36,237 nt of DNA from an uncultured Anaerolineales bacterium. GTDB lineage: Bacteria > Chloroflexota > Anaerolineae > Anaerolineales > UBA4823. The stretch covers positions 1 to 36,237 of the forward strand of contig CALFWB010000076.1 of NCBI GenBank assembly GCA_937928795.1. The letters run 5' to 3'. Each line of letters starts with the position of its first letter. Position 1 is the stretch's first letter. The position numbers and the translations under genes are program-made. Below the pieces are notes generated by a model. It was not told where the DNA came from, searched no databases, and saw nothing but the letters and a program-made list of their open reading frames with translations. This document shows, in pieces, positions 17,491 to 26,483 of this stretch.

Positions 17491-17720
17491 AAATTCACGC
17501 CAATGAACGCGAACTCATAAGAATATCCGCGAATGAACGCGAATGGACGCGAATTCATATGAATTTCCGCGAATTCACGCGAATAAACGCGAATGAACGC
17601 GAATAAACGCGAATGGACGCGGATGAACGCGAATAAACGCGAATGGACGCGAATAAACGCGAATGGACGCGAATGGACGCGAATGGACGCGAATGAACGC
17701 GAATTCATACGAATTCACGC
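17491..17720. repeat. 10-bp-period tandem repeat array
   Basis: About 23 contiguous units of exactly 10 bp with consensus GAATGAACGC. Main variants are GAATGGACGC, GAATAAACGC, GAATTCACGC and GAATTCATAC. The central units (about 17581-17700) are the most uniform and the outer ones diverge, as expected of an array growing from the middle. The period equals roughly one DNA helical turn. It lies between the divergent ferritin and hdrA genes. A minus-strand open frame through it is a low-complexity by-product. Confidence 0.85.
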
Positions 17721-17919
17721 AAATTGTGCAAATTTTTTGCGTCAAACGGGAGATTAGCGGATTAGGATTCGAGATGGTTTTATGCAAGGTTGTGCTTATC
17801 CTAACCCGGAATGGGTATTATTCTCTTGCCGTCAGAAGCAAAGCGGACGTGTCATAACGTTTGCGATGAATGTCATATTTTCTTTTCAAATCCTTTGACA
17901 ACAACTTTTGCCAACCTAG
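17721..17919. other. Upstream region before hdr promoter
   Basis: About 200 bp between the repeat array and the hdr promoter. No RNA gene was recognised. An open frame beginning at 17811 and running to 18080 crosses the promoter and leader and looks unlike any known protein, so I do not call it a gene. Confidence 0.5.
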
Positions 17920-17948
17920 TTGACAAGGTGTTCAAGGCTTGCTACAAT
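17920..17948 (+). promoter_or_regulatory. Strong promoter of the hdr-met cluster
   Basis: TTGACA (17920-17925), a perfect -35, and TACAAT (17943-17948), one mismatch from consensus, are separated by 17 bp. It is the best promoter match in the window. Expected transcription start is near 17955, giving a leader of about 140 nt before hdrA. Confidence 0.75.
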
Positions 17949-17954
17949 GAAATT

Positions 17955-18104
17955 AGCTTCATTGACCCGTCATCGCACCAATTCAGGCAATCCCTGATTG
18001 GTCGAGAGGGTTTCATTGAAAAATCCATTGCCATCGCCCGATCTGAACCGATCAGGGAGGGTGTGGTTTTTTATTGGTAGGTTACAGGCAAGTTGCAACC
18101 TACC
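17955..18104 (+). promoter_or_regulatory. Structured leader with possible attenuator
   Basis: Hairpin A: ACCAATTCAGG (17977-17987) with CCTGATTGGT (17993-18002), one bulge. Hairpin B: CCCGATC (18037-18043) with GATCAGGG (18050-18057), followed 9 nt later by T6 (18067-18072); the stem can extend by CCA/TGG pairing to reach the T-run. The CCCTGAT of hairpin A (17992-17998) is also perfectly complementary to ATCAGGG of B (18051-18057), so A and B can be exchanged for a third pairing. Hairpin C: GGTAGGTT (18076-18083) with AACCTACC (18097-18104) encloses a possible TTG start. No known riboswitch consensus was recognised. Confidence 0.4.
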
Positions 18105-21100
18105 GTCACTGGAGCGATGGCAGTCCGCAAGTCTTTTCGTCAGCCAATTCGTCCCAGACCAGCTTCAGCGATGGTGATTGGAGGTGGGATTGGGGGTATG
18201 CGCGCCGCCCTCGATTTGGCTGAGGCGGGGCTGAAGGTTTACCTTGTTGAGCAGACTCCTTGTTTGGGCGGGCGAGTTGCCCAATTGGGTTTTATGTTCC
18301 CGCAGCACGATTGTGTCTTATGCCGCGGCACTGCGGATCATGGCTATGGTTGTACACGCCCTTCAATTTCTCCCGCATATATTCAAAACAATCAGCATCC
18401 CAACATCGAAATTCTGACTCTGACCCGCGTGGTCGATGTTGCCGGGCAAGCCGGCGATTTTACCGTCTCGCTGCGCCAAGAACCGCGCTATGTCGATAGC
18501 TCTCGTTGCATTAATTGTGGTTATTGTGCGCAGGTTTGTCCGATTGAGTTGCCCGATTCTTATCAACGCGGCTTGACGCTGCGCAAGGCGGCTTACAAGG
18601 TGGCGGCGCGGGCGACGCCGGATGCCTATGTGATCGATTACGGTCCTTACTGTGAAGATTGCGGAAAATGCGTCGAGGTTTGTCCAACGGAGGCGATCAA
18701 TCTTCAGGAGCAACCGCGTCTGTTGACCGTTGAAGTTGGAGCCATTATCTTGGCACTTGGTTTTCAAGTTTTCAACCCAAGTGGCTTAGAAGAATTAGGC
18801 TTTGGCCGTTATGTAAACGTGCTGGAAGCGATGCAATACGAACGCTTAGCCAGCCGTTCGGGACCTACCGAGGGCATCATTCAAAGACCCTCTGATCATA
18901 AAAAGCCACGCTCTATCTTATGGTTGCAGTGCGTTGGCTCCAGAGATCAAGAGAACACTTACTGCTCCTCTATCTGTTGTATGTTTGCGACCAAGGAAGC
19001 TATCCTCGCCAAACAACGTTTGGGAAAAGAGGTGCAATGCACTGTCTTTAACATGGATGAGCGGGCATTTAACAAAGAGTATAGTCGTTATTTTGCCCGA
19101 GCGCGCCATGAACATGGCATTCGTTATGTGCATTGCCGTTTGTCAGGTATCTACGAAGACCCACAAACCAAAGACTTAATCGTTCATTACGCCACGCCCA
19201 ACGGCAAAAAGGTCAGCGAACGCTTTGAGATGGTGGTTTTAGCCACCGGACTGCAACCCTCTGGCGCTGCCAGGGAATTAATCTCGATTTTGGGCATTGA
19301 GCAAAATGAGTTTGGCTTTTGTCAGACGGATAAATTTATGCCCTTGCAGACCTCTCGTCCGGGAGTGTTTGTCTGTGGGGCGTTCTCTTCGCCCAAAGAG
19401 ATCGCCGAGACCATTCTGGATGCCAGCGGAGCGGCTGCGGAGGTGATGCGGCTGTTGAATGACCGCTTGAATGCCTATCGCTTCTCGCACGAAGCGCCTT
19501 TCCTTGCCAACGAAAGTTTTCCACCCGAACGGGATGTCAGCGGCGAAGCGGCGCGGGTGGGGGTTTTCACGTGTACCTGTGCCGGCACCTTGTGTGAGAC
19601 CCTCAACCTTAAGGCGATCACCCAGCAAGCTGCCGCTTGGGAGGGGGTCAAGGTGGCTGAATTGCTTGATTTGGCTTGTTTCCCTCATGGGCTACAACAC
19701 ATCCAAGCTGCGATCCAAGAACAAAATTTGAACCGGGTTGTGATCGGGGCTTGCAGCAACCGCACGCACGACTCGCTCTTCCAGAAGACCATCCGCGCCG
19801 CAGGGTTAAATCCCTATCTGCTGGAGGTTGTTAATCTTCAACAGCAATGCAATGGTGTGCACCGCTCGCAGACCGAGTTGGCAAACCGCAAGGCGCGCGA
19901 GTTGTTGCGTATGGCTGTCGGACGGGTGAGCTTAGCTAAGCCGCTTCATAAAGAGAAGCATGTTTGTTATCCGTCTGCTTTGGTGATCGGCGGCGGGGTG
20001 GCCGGCATGATGGCTGCGTTGGCGATCGCGGATAGTGGTTATGATGTGCACTTAGTTGAGCGTTCGGAAATGCTCGGCGGGAGCCTGCTGAATTTGTATT
20101 ACGTAGCCGAAGGCTATAACCCGCAGCGGCTTTTGCGAGACTTGGTCAATCGGGTGCGCGCTCACACCCGCATTCAGGTATACACCCGCACAGAGGTCAT
20201 GCGTCATCGCGGGCATGTGGGTGACTTTCGTTCGGAACTCCAAACCTCCCTGCCGGATGGTCGGTCGGTTTACACGCAGATCCGCCATGGTGTGACGGTG
20301 GTGGCTACCGGCGGACGGGAAGCGCATGAACATGCTTGGTTGCAATTGCCCGGCGTCATCACCCAACGTGAGCTTGAAGAGATGATCATCCACGAGCCAC
20401 AGAAGGTGGCAGGATGGAAGAGCGTTGTGATGATCCAATGTGTGGGCAAAGACGGGATGGCGGATTATTGTTCGCGGGTATGCTGTACCAATACGATGAA
20501 AAATGCCATTCGCTTGAGATTGTTTAATCCAAATTGTCAAGTTATTGTTCTATATCGCAATATCGTTACCTATGGTTTCCGCGAAAAGTACTACACCGAA
20601 GCGCGCCAACGTGGTGTGCTGTTTATTCGTTGGTCAGACGATCAGCCACCAGAAGTGTTGCTCGATGAGCAAAGCGGCAAACCGCTGGTGCGCGTAAAAG
20701 ATTTGGCTTTAGACCGCTGGTTGGAAATTGGCGCCGATGTGGTACCGCTGAGTGTTTCGGTTGTGCCTGCCGATGGAAGCGAGACTTTGGCGCGCAAATT
20801 GCGCGTGCCGCTCTCCAGCGAAGGCTTTTTTGAAGAAGCTCAGTTGAAGTTGCGCCCGATGGACTTTATGCGCGAGGGCATTTTCCTCGCCGGCATGGCA
20901 GCCTATCCAAAATTTATTGAAGAGAGCATTAGCCATGCCTTGGCAGCGGCCGGTCGCGCTTTGACCTTGCTCACTCAGAAATCCCTTTATCTTGGCGGTG
21001 TGGTGGCTCAGGTTGATCCGCAAAAGTGCGTTGGATGTCTGACCTGTACGCGGACTTGCCCCTTCGGCATCCCGCAGGTGGTGCAGCCCACCGAGTGGAG

Positions 21101-21350
21101 CGAGATCAGCGGCGAGCAAGCTGGAGAGATGCTTTATGCCGATTTGCCCTCCCGCCATCAATATCCGCGTAGCGGTGTTGGCGGCCTGGGAGGGGCGGCC
21201 TTTATCGATCCGGCTCAATGCCAAGGCTGCGGCACTTGTACAGGAGAATGCCCAGCCAATGCGATCCAGTTGGTGCATTACACCGACGAACAAATGATGC
21301 TGCGTCAGATTCAAGGGCTTGGAGCATGGTTGAGCGAACCTATTCACTAA
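18093..21350 (+). CDS. hdrA: HdrA-like flavin/Fe-S subunit 1 (tandem HdrA form)
   Basis: Up to 1085 residues. The start is uncertain: TTG at 18093 lies in a hairpin loop, ATG at 18117 has GGAG only 2 nt away. Order: FAD domain with VIGGGIGGMRAALDLAEAG near 28; an inserted ferredoxin with two clusters (Cys139/142/145/149 and 187/190/193/197); return of the thioredoxin-reductase fold (YCSSICCMFATKEA); the classical HdrA N-terminal domain (GVFTCTCAGTLCETLN, about 488); a second FAD domain (VIGGGVAGMMAALAIADSG, about 628); and a C-terminal ferredoxin (CVGCLTCTRTCP, CQGCGTCTGECP). HdrA carries the electron-bifurcating flavin in methanogen complexes. The usual CAMCTISPK-type motif is replaced by CVLCRGTADHGYGCTRPSIS. 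First gene of the cluster; electrons likely pass to or from ferredoxin and the MvhD-like partner. Confidence 0.85.
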   Translation: MQPTVTGAMAVRKSFRQPIRPRPASAMVIGGGIGGMRAALDLAEAGLKVYLVEQTPCLGGRVAQLGFMFPQHDCVLCRGTADHGYGCTRPSISPAYIQNNQHPNIEILTLTRVVDVAGQAGDFTVSLRQEPRYVDSSRCINCGYCAQVCPIELPDSYQRGLTLRKAAYKVAARATPDAYVIDYGPYCEDCGKCVEVCPTEAINLQEQPRLLTVEVGAIILALGFQVFNPSGLEELGFGRYVNVLEAMQYERLASRSGPTEGIIQRPSDHKKPRSILWLQCVGSRDQENTYCSSICCMFATKEAILAKQRLGKEVQCTVFNMDERAFNKEYSRYFARARHEHGIRYVHCRLSGIYEDPQTKDLIVHYATPNGKKVSERFEMVVLATGLQPSGAARELISILGIEQNEFGFCQTDKFMPLQTSRPGVFVCGAFSSPKEIAETILDASGAAAEVMRLLNDRLNAYRFSHEAPFLANESFPPERDVSGEAARVGVFTCTCAGTLCETLNLKAITQQAAAWEGVKVAELLDLACFPHGLQHIQAAIQEQNLNRVVIGACSNRTHDSLFQKTIRAAGLNPYLLEVVNLQQQCNGVHRSQTELANRKARELLRMAVGRVSLAKPLHKEKHVCYPSALVIGGGVAGMMAALAIADSGYDVHLVERSEMLGGSLLNLYYVAEGYNPQRLLRDLVNRVRAHTRIQVYTRTEVMRHRGHVGDFRSELQTSLPDGRSVYTQIRHGVTVVATGGREAHEHAWLQLPGVITQRELEEMIIHEPQKVAGWKSVVMIQCVGKDGMADYCSRVCCTNTMKNAIRLRLFNPNCQVIVLYRNIVTYGFREKYYTEARQRGVLFIRWSDDQPPEVLLDEQSGKPLVRVKDLALDRWLEIGADVVPLSVSVVPADGSETLARKLRVPLSSEGFFEEAQLKLRPMDFMREGIFLAGMAAYPKFIEESISHALAAAGRALTLLTQKSLYLGGVVAQVDPQKCVGCLTCTRTCPFGIPQVVQPTEWSEISGEQAGEMLYADLPSRHQYPRSGVGGLGGAAFIDPAQCQGCGTCTGECPANAIQLVHYTDEQMMLRQIQGLGAWLSEPIH

Positions 21351-21880
21351 CCCAACCCAGTGCCGTGGTCGATAAAACGGCCATGGCAGATTTTGAGCCG
21401 CAAATCACCGCTTTTTATTGCATCTATTGCGGTTACATGGCTGCCGATACGGCTGGGATTCTCCACGTTCAATACCCGGCGAATATCAAGTTTGTGCGCA
21501 TGCCCTGCACTGGCAAGACCGATGTTCGCTATATTTTGGAAGCCTTCGAGCAAGGGGCTGATGGGGTCTATATCGTGGCTTGCCCGATTGGCAATTGCCA
21601 CCACGTGCGCGGCAATGAACGCGGCTGGGCAAGAGTCAGACGGGCAAAGAAAATCCTTGATGAAATCGGTTTGGGTGGCGAGCGGCTGGAGATCTTTTTC
21701 ATGTCGGGCAGCCAAGGGGCTTCGTTTGCCATTGCTGCCCAAACGATGACGGATAGAATTCGTCAACTGGGCCCAAACCCGATCAGACAAATGGTGAGGG
21801 AAGATCGGGGCAGGGTTGAAGAGGATGTGGATGAGGAGGTTGATTTTCGGGGCAGAAAACCGAAAAAACGAGATGGATAG
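21326..21880 (+). CDS. mvhD: MvhD-like [2Fe-2S] subunit 1
   Basis: 184 residues from the ATG at 21326, which overlaps hdrA by 25 bp and has AAGGG 8 nt upstream; the ATG at 21383 (165 residues) fits family N termini equally well. MvhD links HdrA to an electron donor through a [2Fe-2S] cluster. The conserved cysteines are visible in AFYCIYCGYMAADTAG, VRMPCTGKTD and ACPIGNCHHVRGN, and the LGPNP motif is near the end. It has a charged C-terminal tail (EEDVDEEVDFRGRKPKKRDG) absent from the second copy. No hydrogenase subunits MvhAG are nearby, so it probably bridges HdrA to another partner within this cluster. Confidence 0.85.
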   Translation: MVERTYSLTQPSAVVDKTAMADFEPQITAFYCIYCGYMAADTAGILHVQYPANIKFVRMPCTGKTDVRYILEAFEQGADGVYIVACPIGNCHHVRGNERGWARVRRAKKILDEIGLGGERLEIFFMSGSQGASFAIAAQTMTDRIRQLGPNPIRQMVREDRGRVEEDVDEEVDFRGRKPKKRDG

Positions 21881-21899
21881 CGAGGCGAGGTAGATTGCC

Positions 21900-24800
21900 A
21901 TGAGCGATATGCCGAAGGAGGAAGAGCGTATCTCAGCCGAAACGGATGCTAGCCCGGTGGGGGCGGTGATGGTGGTCGGGGGCGGCATTGCCGGGATGCA
22001 AGCTGCCCTCGATCTTGCCGATCAAGGGTTTAAGGTGTATTTAGTTGAAGCCAAGAGTGCCATTGGGGGCAAGATGGCTCAATTGGATAAAACCTTTCCG
22101 ACCAACGATTGTGCCATGTGTACCATCTCGCCAAAGTTGGTCGAAACGGGGCGGCATCCCAATATCGAAGTGATGACCCTAACCCAAGTGGTCGACCTGC
22201 GTGGGGAAGCGGGGAATTTCACCGTCACGCTCCAGCGTGAACCGCGCTACGTCGATCCGACCAAGTGTGTGGCTTGCGGGGATTGCGAAAAGGTCTGCCC
22301 GGTCATCGTCCCAGATGGCTTCAACGAAAACCTAATCAAGAAACACGCCATTTATAAGTTATACCCCCAAGCCGTTCCGAATGCGTATGCCATCGAGAAG
22401 CGAGGCATCTCTCCCTGTCGCGATGCCTGTCCAGCGGGGCAACGCGCCCAAGGGTACATCGCCTTGATCCGCGAGGGACGCTATCAGGATGCCTTGCGGG
22501 TGATCAAGATGGATAATCCCTTCCCCGGCATTTGCGGGCGGATCTGCAATCACCGTTGCGAAACGGCCTGTAATCGTGGCTTGGTTGACGAACCGATCAA
22601 CATTCGGGCGCTTAAGCGTTTTGTTACGGACAAGGTGTATGCTGAGCCGCGTCAGGCGGTGGATCCAGCGCCTAGGATTTATCCACAGCGGGTGGCGATT
22701 ATCGGCGCCGGACCCTGTGGGCTGACCGCCGCGCAGGATTTGGTTAAGGCTGGCTATGGGGTTACTGTCTTTGAGGCAATGCCGGTGGCGGGAGGGATGT
22801 TGCGCTTAGGTGTCCCAGAGTATCGTTTGCCAACTTCGATTATCGAACGGGAGGTTCAGGATATTTTAGATTTGGGGGTAGAACTGCGCTTGAACACCCA
22901 GGTCAATAATCTGGATGACGTTTTTGCCGAGGGGTTTGATGCCGTCTTGATTGCGGTAGGGGCGCATGAGGGGATCCGCTTGCGCATCCCAGGCGCCAAT
23001 TTGGATGGTGTGTTGGTCAACACCCATTTTCTGCGCGATGTGCGTTTGGGGAAATACGTGGCGCGCAGCGAGGACGGTAAACCACTCGAAGTAGGGAAGT
23101 TGCAGTTAGGGAAAAACGTGCTGGTCCTCGGCGGCGGCAACGTTGCCGTAGATTGTGCGCGCACGGCGGTTCGCTTGGGTTCAAAGGTGGCGATGGCTTG
23201 CCTTGAGTCACGCGAGACGATGCCGGCACATCCCTGGGAAGTGCAGGCTGCGCAAGAAGAGGGAGTGCAAATCTATAACGATTTGACCTTTGAGCAGATT
23301 CTGGCGGACGAGAACGGGCGGGCTTGTGGCGTAGAATGCATGCGCGTTGCCTCTTTCCATTTCGATGAAGCTGGCCGCCTGCATGTTGAAAAAATTCCCA
23401 ATTCAAATTTTGTCATCCCGTGTGATACCGTCATCTTCTCGGTGGGTCAACGGGCTGGTCTGGCGTTTATCCCTGCCGATGCCGGAGTGGGCATCACTCA
23501 AAAGCAGACGATTGCCATCAACCCCAACACCATGGCTGCCACTCGGCCGGGGGTCTTTGCGGCTGGCGATAGCGTTTCGGGCACGGCATTTGTGATTGAA
23601 GCGGTTGCCAGCGGTCATCGTGCGGCCGAGTCGATCATCCGCTATCTGCAAGGAGAGGCGTTGGAGAAACCGCCCAAACCAGAGTTGCCGGTGGTGCGTC
23701 TGAGCCAGCAAGAAATCGAGGAGCGCATTGCGCGTGGAGAAATCCGTCGTCAACGGCGGGTCCCCTTGCCGGAGTTGCCTCCCGAACAGCGTCGGGCCAG
23801 TTTTGAGGAAGTTGAAAGAGGATATGACGATGAAAGCGCTCAGGCAGAAGCGGCGCGCTGTTTGGCTTGTGGGGTTTGTTCGGAGTGCATGAGTTGTGTG
23901 TTTGCCTGCGGGGCGAAGGCAATTGACCATGATATGCCGCCCCAGCGGGAGGAAGTGCGGGTGGGGGCGGTGATCCTCGCGCCGGGCTATGAGGTTTACC
24001 GCGCCGAGCTTTCTGAGGAATTTGGCTTCGGACGGTATCCCAATGTCATTACCTCCTTGCAGTATGAGCGGTATCTCTCGGCTTCCGGTCCCACCTTTGG
24101 GCACATTCAACGACCTTCCGACGGAAGGCAACCCAAGCGGATAGCCTTTCTCCAATGCATTGGCTCACGTGATCAAAGCCATGATTATTGCTCGGCGGTG
24201 TGTTGCATGTATGCCACCAAAGAAGCCATCATGACCAAAGAACACCATCCGGAGATCGATATCCAAGTGTTCATGATGGATATGCGCGCTTTTTCCAAGG
24301 GTTATTGGGCATACTTTGAGCGCGCTGAGAAGAATTACGGGGTTCAATACACCCGCTGTCGGATTAGCTCTCTCAAAGAAGACCCGCTGACCCATAACTT
24401 GTCGATTACCTACCAAGATGAGGATGGGAACCTAGAGGCGCGGGAGTTTGATCTGGCTGTCCTCTCGGTTGGGATGGAAATCTCCGAAGCGGTGCGCAAT
24501 CTGGGACGGCGCTTGGGAATTGAACTGGATGAATATGGTTTCTGCCATACGGTGAAATTCAACCCGGTGCAAACCAGTCGAGCGGGGATCTATGCAGTTG
24601 GGCCCGTCCGTGAACCAAAAGATATTCCGGAGTCAGTGGTCGAAGCTAGCGGAGCGGCAGCCTGCGCAGCAGCCCAGTTGAGCCGGGCTCGCTTTCAGTT
24701 GACCCGCACGCCCGAATTCCCGCCCGAACGGGATGTGAGCGGTGAGGAACCGCGCATTGGGGTCTTTGTGTGTCATTGTGGCTCGAACATTGGAGGATAT

Positions 24801-26483
24801 TTGGATGTGCCGGCAGTGACCGAGTATGCGCGTCACTTGCCCTTTGTTGTCCATGCAGAGGACAATCTCTATACCTGTTCACAAGATAGCATTCGCCATA
24901 TCACCGAGCAAATTAGGGAACAAAATTTGAACCGCGTTGTCGTGGCTTCCTGCACGCCGTTGACCCATCAGCCACTCTTCCAAGATGTCTTGCGGGCTGC
25001 GGGTTTAAATCCCTATCTCTTTGAAATGGCGAATATCCGCAATCAGTGTTCCTGGGTGCATTCTCATGATTGGGAAACCGCTACCCAAAAAGCTTGTCAG
25101 TTAGTCCGCATGGCAGTAGCAAAAGCTGTGCATCTCGCCCCCCAAAAAACGGTATCTGTGTCGATTGAACACCGCGCCTTAGTGGTGGGAGGCGGGGTTA
25201 GTGGGATGGCGGCGGCTTTGAATTTGGCTGGGCAAGGCTTTGAAGTGCATCTGGTTGAGAAAGAAGCCGAGTTGGGCGGCAATCTGCGGCGAGTCTATAC
25301 CCCGCTCCCTGCCCTAGATCGGCGAGGAACTGTGGAAGCGCCGCAAGAACTCTTAAGATACTTGGTAAGCCAAGTCGAAAGTCAGGCGCGCATTCTTGTT
25401 CATACCCAAAGTCGCGTGGTGGATTTTAGCGGGTTCAGCGGTAACTTTCTGACCAAAATTGAAAGGCGTGATGGAAAGCGTGAAGAAATTCGCCATGGCG
25501 TGACGATTCTAGCTACAGGTGGACAGGAATATCGCGGCCCAGAATATGGTTTGGGCACTCATCCGGCTGTGATGACCCAGTTGGAACTGGAAGAGAAGAT
25601 TGCCCATGAACCGCAAGCTGTCCTTGCATGGAAATCGGTTGCGATGATCCTGTGCGTTGGTCCGGCGGAACAATATTGTAGTCGCATTTGCTGCACGGTG
25701 GCACTCAAGAACGCCATTGCGCTGAAAGAGATAAACCCTGAATTGCAGCTCGTTCTCTTTTATAAGGATATCCGCACCTATGGTTTTAAAGAGCGGCTCT
25801 ATACTCAAGCAAGGCAAAAAGGGATTCTCTTTATTCGCTACACCAGCGACCAACCCCCGCAAGTGATCGGTGAGAATAGAAGCCAAAGGATAGTCATTGA
25901 AGCAAAAGAACCTGCTTTAGGGCAAAACGTGCGTTTGTCGTTCGACGCATTGGTCTTGGCGATGCCGATTGTCCCCTCTGAAACTGCGCCTGAAATCTCC
26001 AAACTGTTTAAGGTGCCCCTCGGAAGCGATGGCTTCTTCCAAGAAGCGCATGTCAAACTGCGTCCGGTGGATGTATCGACAGAAGGGATTTACATTGCCG
26101 GCTTAGCGCATTATCCGAAATTGGTGGATGAGAGTATCATCCAAGCTCAGGCGGCGGCTTCGCGGGCTGGGCGGGTCTTGAGTCAGGAAGCCATCCTCGC
26201 CGGCGGTCGAGTGGCGGTGGTGGATGCGACAAAATGCACCGCTTGCCTAACTTGCGTGCGTATCTGTCCCTTCAACGTTCCACAAGTCAGAGCCGAGCTG
26301 AGCGGAGTCGGTGGAATTCAAGGAGCAGCCTATATCGAGCCATCGGTTTGCCAGGGCTGCGGCACCTGTGTTGCAGAATGTCCCGCTCGGGCGATCCAAT
26401 TAATGTATTTTACGGACACCCAAATCTTGGCGAAAATCTCGGCTTTGTTTGAAGCCGAAAAGGTGCAGAGATGTCTGGTGTGA
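21900..26483 (+). CDS. hdrA: HdrA-like subunit 2 with inserted GltD-like NAD(P)H:flavin module
   Basis: 1527 residues. The first FAD domain has VVGGGIAGMQAALDLADQG and the normal FPTNDCAMCTISPKLVE. Ferredoxin cluster 1 is Cys123/126/129/133. At about residue 170 the HdrA sequence breaks into a full GltD-like unit: N-terminal Fe-S motif (Cys173, 177, 212, 216, 220, 224), FAD Rossmann IIGAGPCGLTAA near 267, NAD(P) Rossmann LVLGGGNVAVDCA near 410, and AAGDSVSGT. It ends with a six-Cys motif (654-670) where ferredoxin cluster 2 should be. HdrA then resumes: YCSAVCCMYATKEA, N-domain GVFVCHCGSNIGG near 954, second HdrA FAD site GGGVSGMAAAL near 1096, C-terminal ferredoxin near 1446-1495. Three flavins are expected. 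Likely entry of NAD(P)H electrons into the complex. Confidence 0.88.
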   Translation: MSDMPKEEERISAETDASPVGAVMVVGGGIAGMQAALDLADQGFKVYLVEAKSAIGGKMAQLDKTFPTNDCAMCTISPKLVETGRHPNIEVMTLTQVVDLRGEAGNFTVTLQREPRYVDPTKCVACGDCEKVCPVIVPDGFNENLIKKHAIYKLYPQAVPNAYAIEKRGISPCRDACPAGQRAQGYIALIREGRYQDALRVIKMDNPFPGICGRICNHRCETACNRGLVDEPINIRALKRFVTDKVYAEPRQAVDPAPRIYPQRVAIIGAGPCGLTAAQDLVKAGYGVTVFEAMPVAGGMLRLGVPEYRLPTSIIEREVQDILDLGVELRLNTQVNNLDDVFAEGFDAVLIAVGAHEGIRLRIPGANLDGVLVNTHFLRDVRLGKYVARSEDGKPLEVGKLQLGKNVLVLGGGNVAVDCARTAVRLGSKVAMACLESRETMPAHPWEVQAAQEEGVQIYNDLTFEQILADENGRACGVECMRVASFHFDEAGRLHVEKIPNSNFVIPCDTVIFSVGQRAGLAFIPADAGVGITQKQTIAINPNTMAATRPGVFAAGDSVSGTAFVIEAVASGHRAAESIIRYLQGEALEKPPKPELPVVRLSQQEIEERIARGEIRRQRRVPLPELPPEQRRASFEEVERGYDDESAQAEAARCLACGVCSECMSCVFACGAKAIDHDMPPQREEVRVGAVILAPGYEVYRAELSEEFGFGRYPNVITSLQYERYLSASGPTFGHIQRPSDGRQPKRIAFLQCIGSRDQSHDYCSAVCCMYATKEAIMTKEHHPEIDIQVFMMDMRAFSKGYWAYFERAEKNYGVQYTRCRISSLKEDPLTHNLSITYQDEDGNLEAREFDLAVLSVGMEISEAVRNLGRRLGIELDEYGFCHTVKFNPVQTSRAGIYAVGPVREPKDIPESVVEASGAAACAAAQLSRARFQLTRTPEFPPERDVSGEEPRIGVFVCHCGSNIGGYLDVPAVTEYARHLPFVVHAEDNLYTCSQDSIRHITEQIREQNLNRVVVASCTPLTHQPLFQDVLRAAGLNPYLFEMANIRNQCSWVHSHDWETATQKACQLVRMAVAKAVHLAPQKTVSVSIEHRALVVGGGVSGMAAALNLAGQGFEVHLVEKEAELGGNLRRVYTPLPALDRRGTVEAPQELLRYLVSQVESQARILVHTQSRVVDFSGFSGNFLTKIERRDGKREEIRHGVTILATGGQEYRGPEYGLGTHPAVMTQLELEEKIAHEPQAVLAWKSVAMILCVGPAEQYCSRICCTVALKNAIALKEINPELQLVLFYKDIRTYGFKERLYTQARQKGILFIRYTSDQPPQVIGENRSQRIVIEAKEPALGQNVRLSFDALVLAMPIVPSETAPEISKLFKVPLGSDGFFQEAHVKLRPVDVSTEGIYIAGLAHYPKLVDESIIQAQAAASRAGRVLSQEAILAGGRVAVVDATKCTACLTCVRICPFNVPQVRAELSGVGGIQGAAYIEPSVCQGCGTCVAECPARAIQLMYFTDTQILAKISALFEAEKVQRCLV

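Noticed and set aside
17491-17720. Possible CRISPR array
   Set aside because: Units are 10 bp and contiguous with no unique spacers, and no cas gene is present.
17451-17787. Minus-strand open frames encoding repeated FAFIRVHSR-type peptides
   Set aside because: They only translate the 10-bp tandem array; a period of 10 leaves all frames open and gives low-complexity sequence with no ribosome site.
17811-18080. 89-codon open frame before hdrA
   Set aside because: It spans a strong promoter and structured leader, has no family resemblance and no clear ribosome site.
23403-24155. 250-codon antisense frame opposite hdrA copy 2 (and similar ones at 20709-21347 and 21347-21988)
   Set aside because: Shadow frames of high-confidence coding sequence; no conserved motifs.
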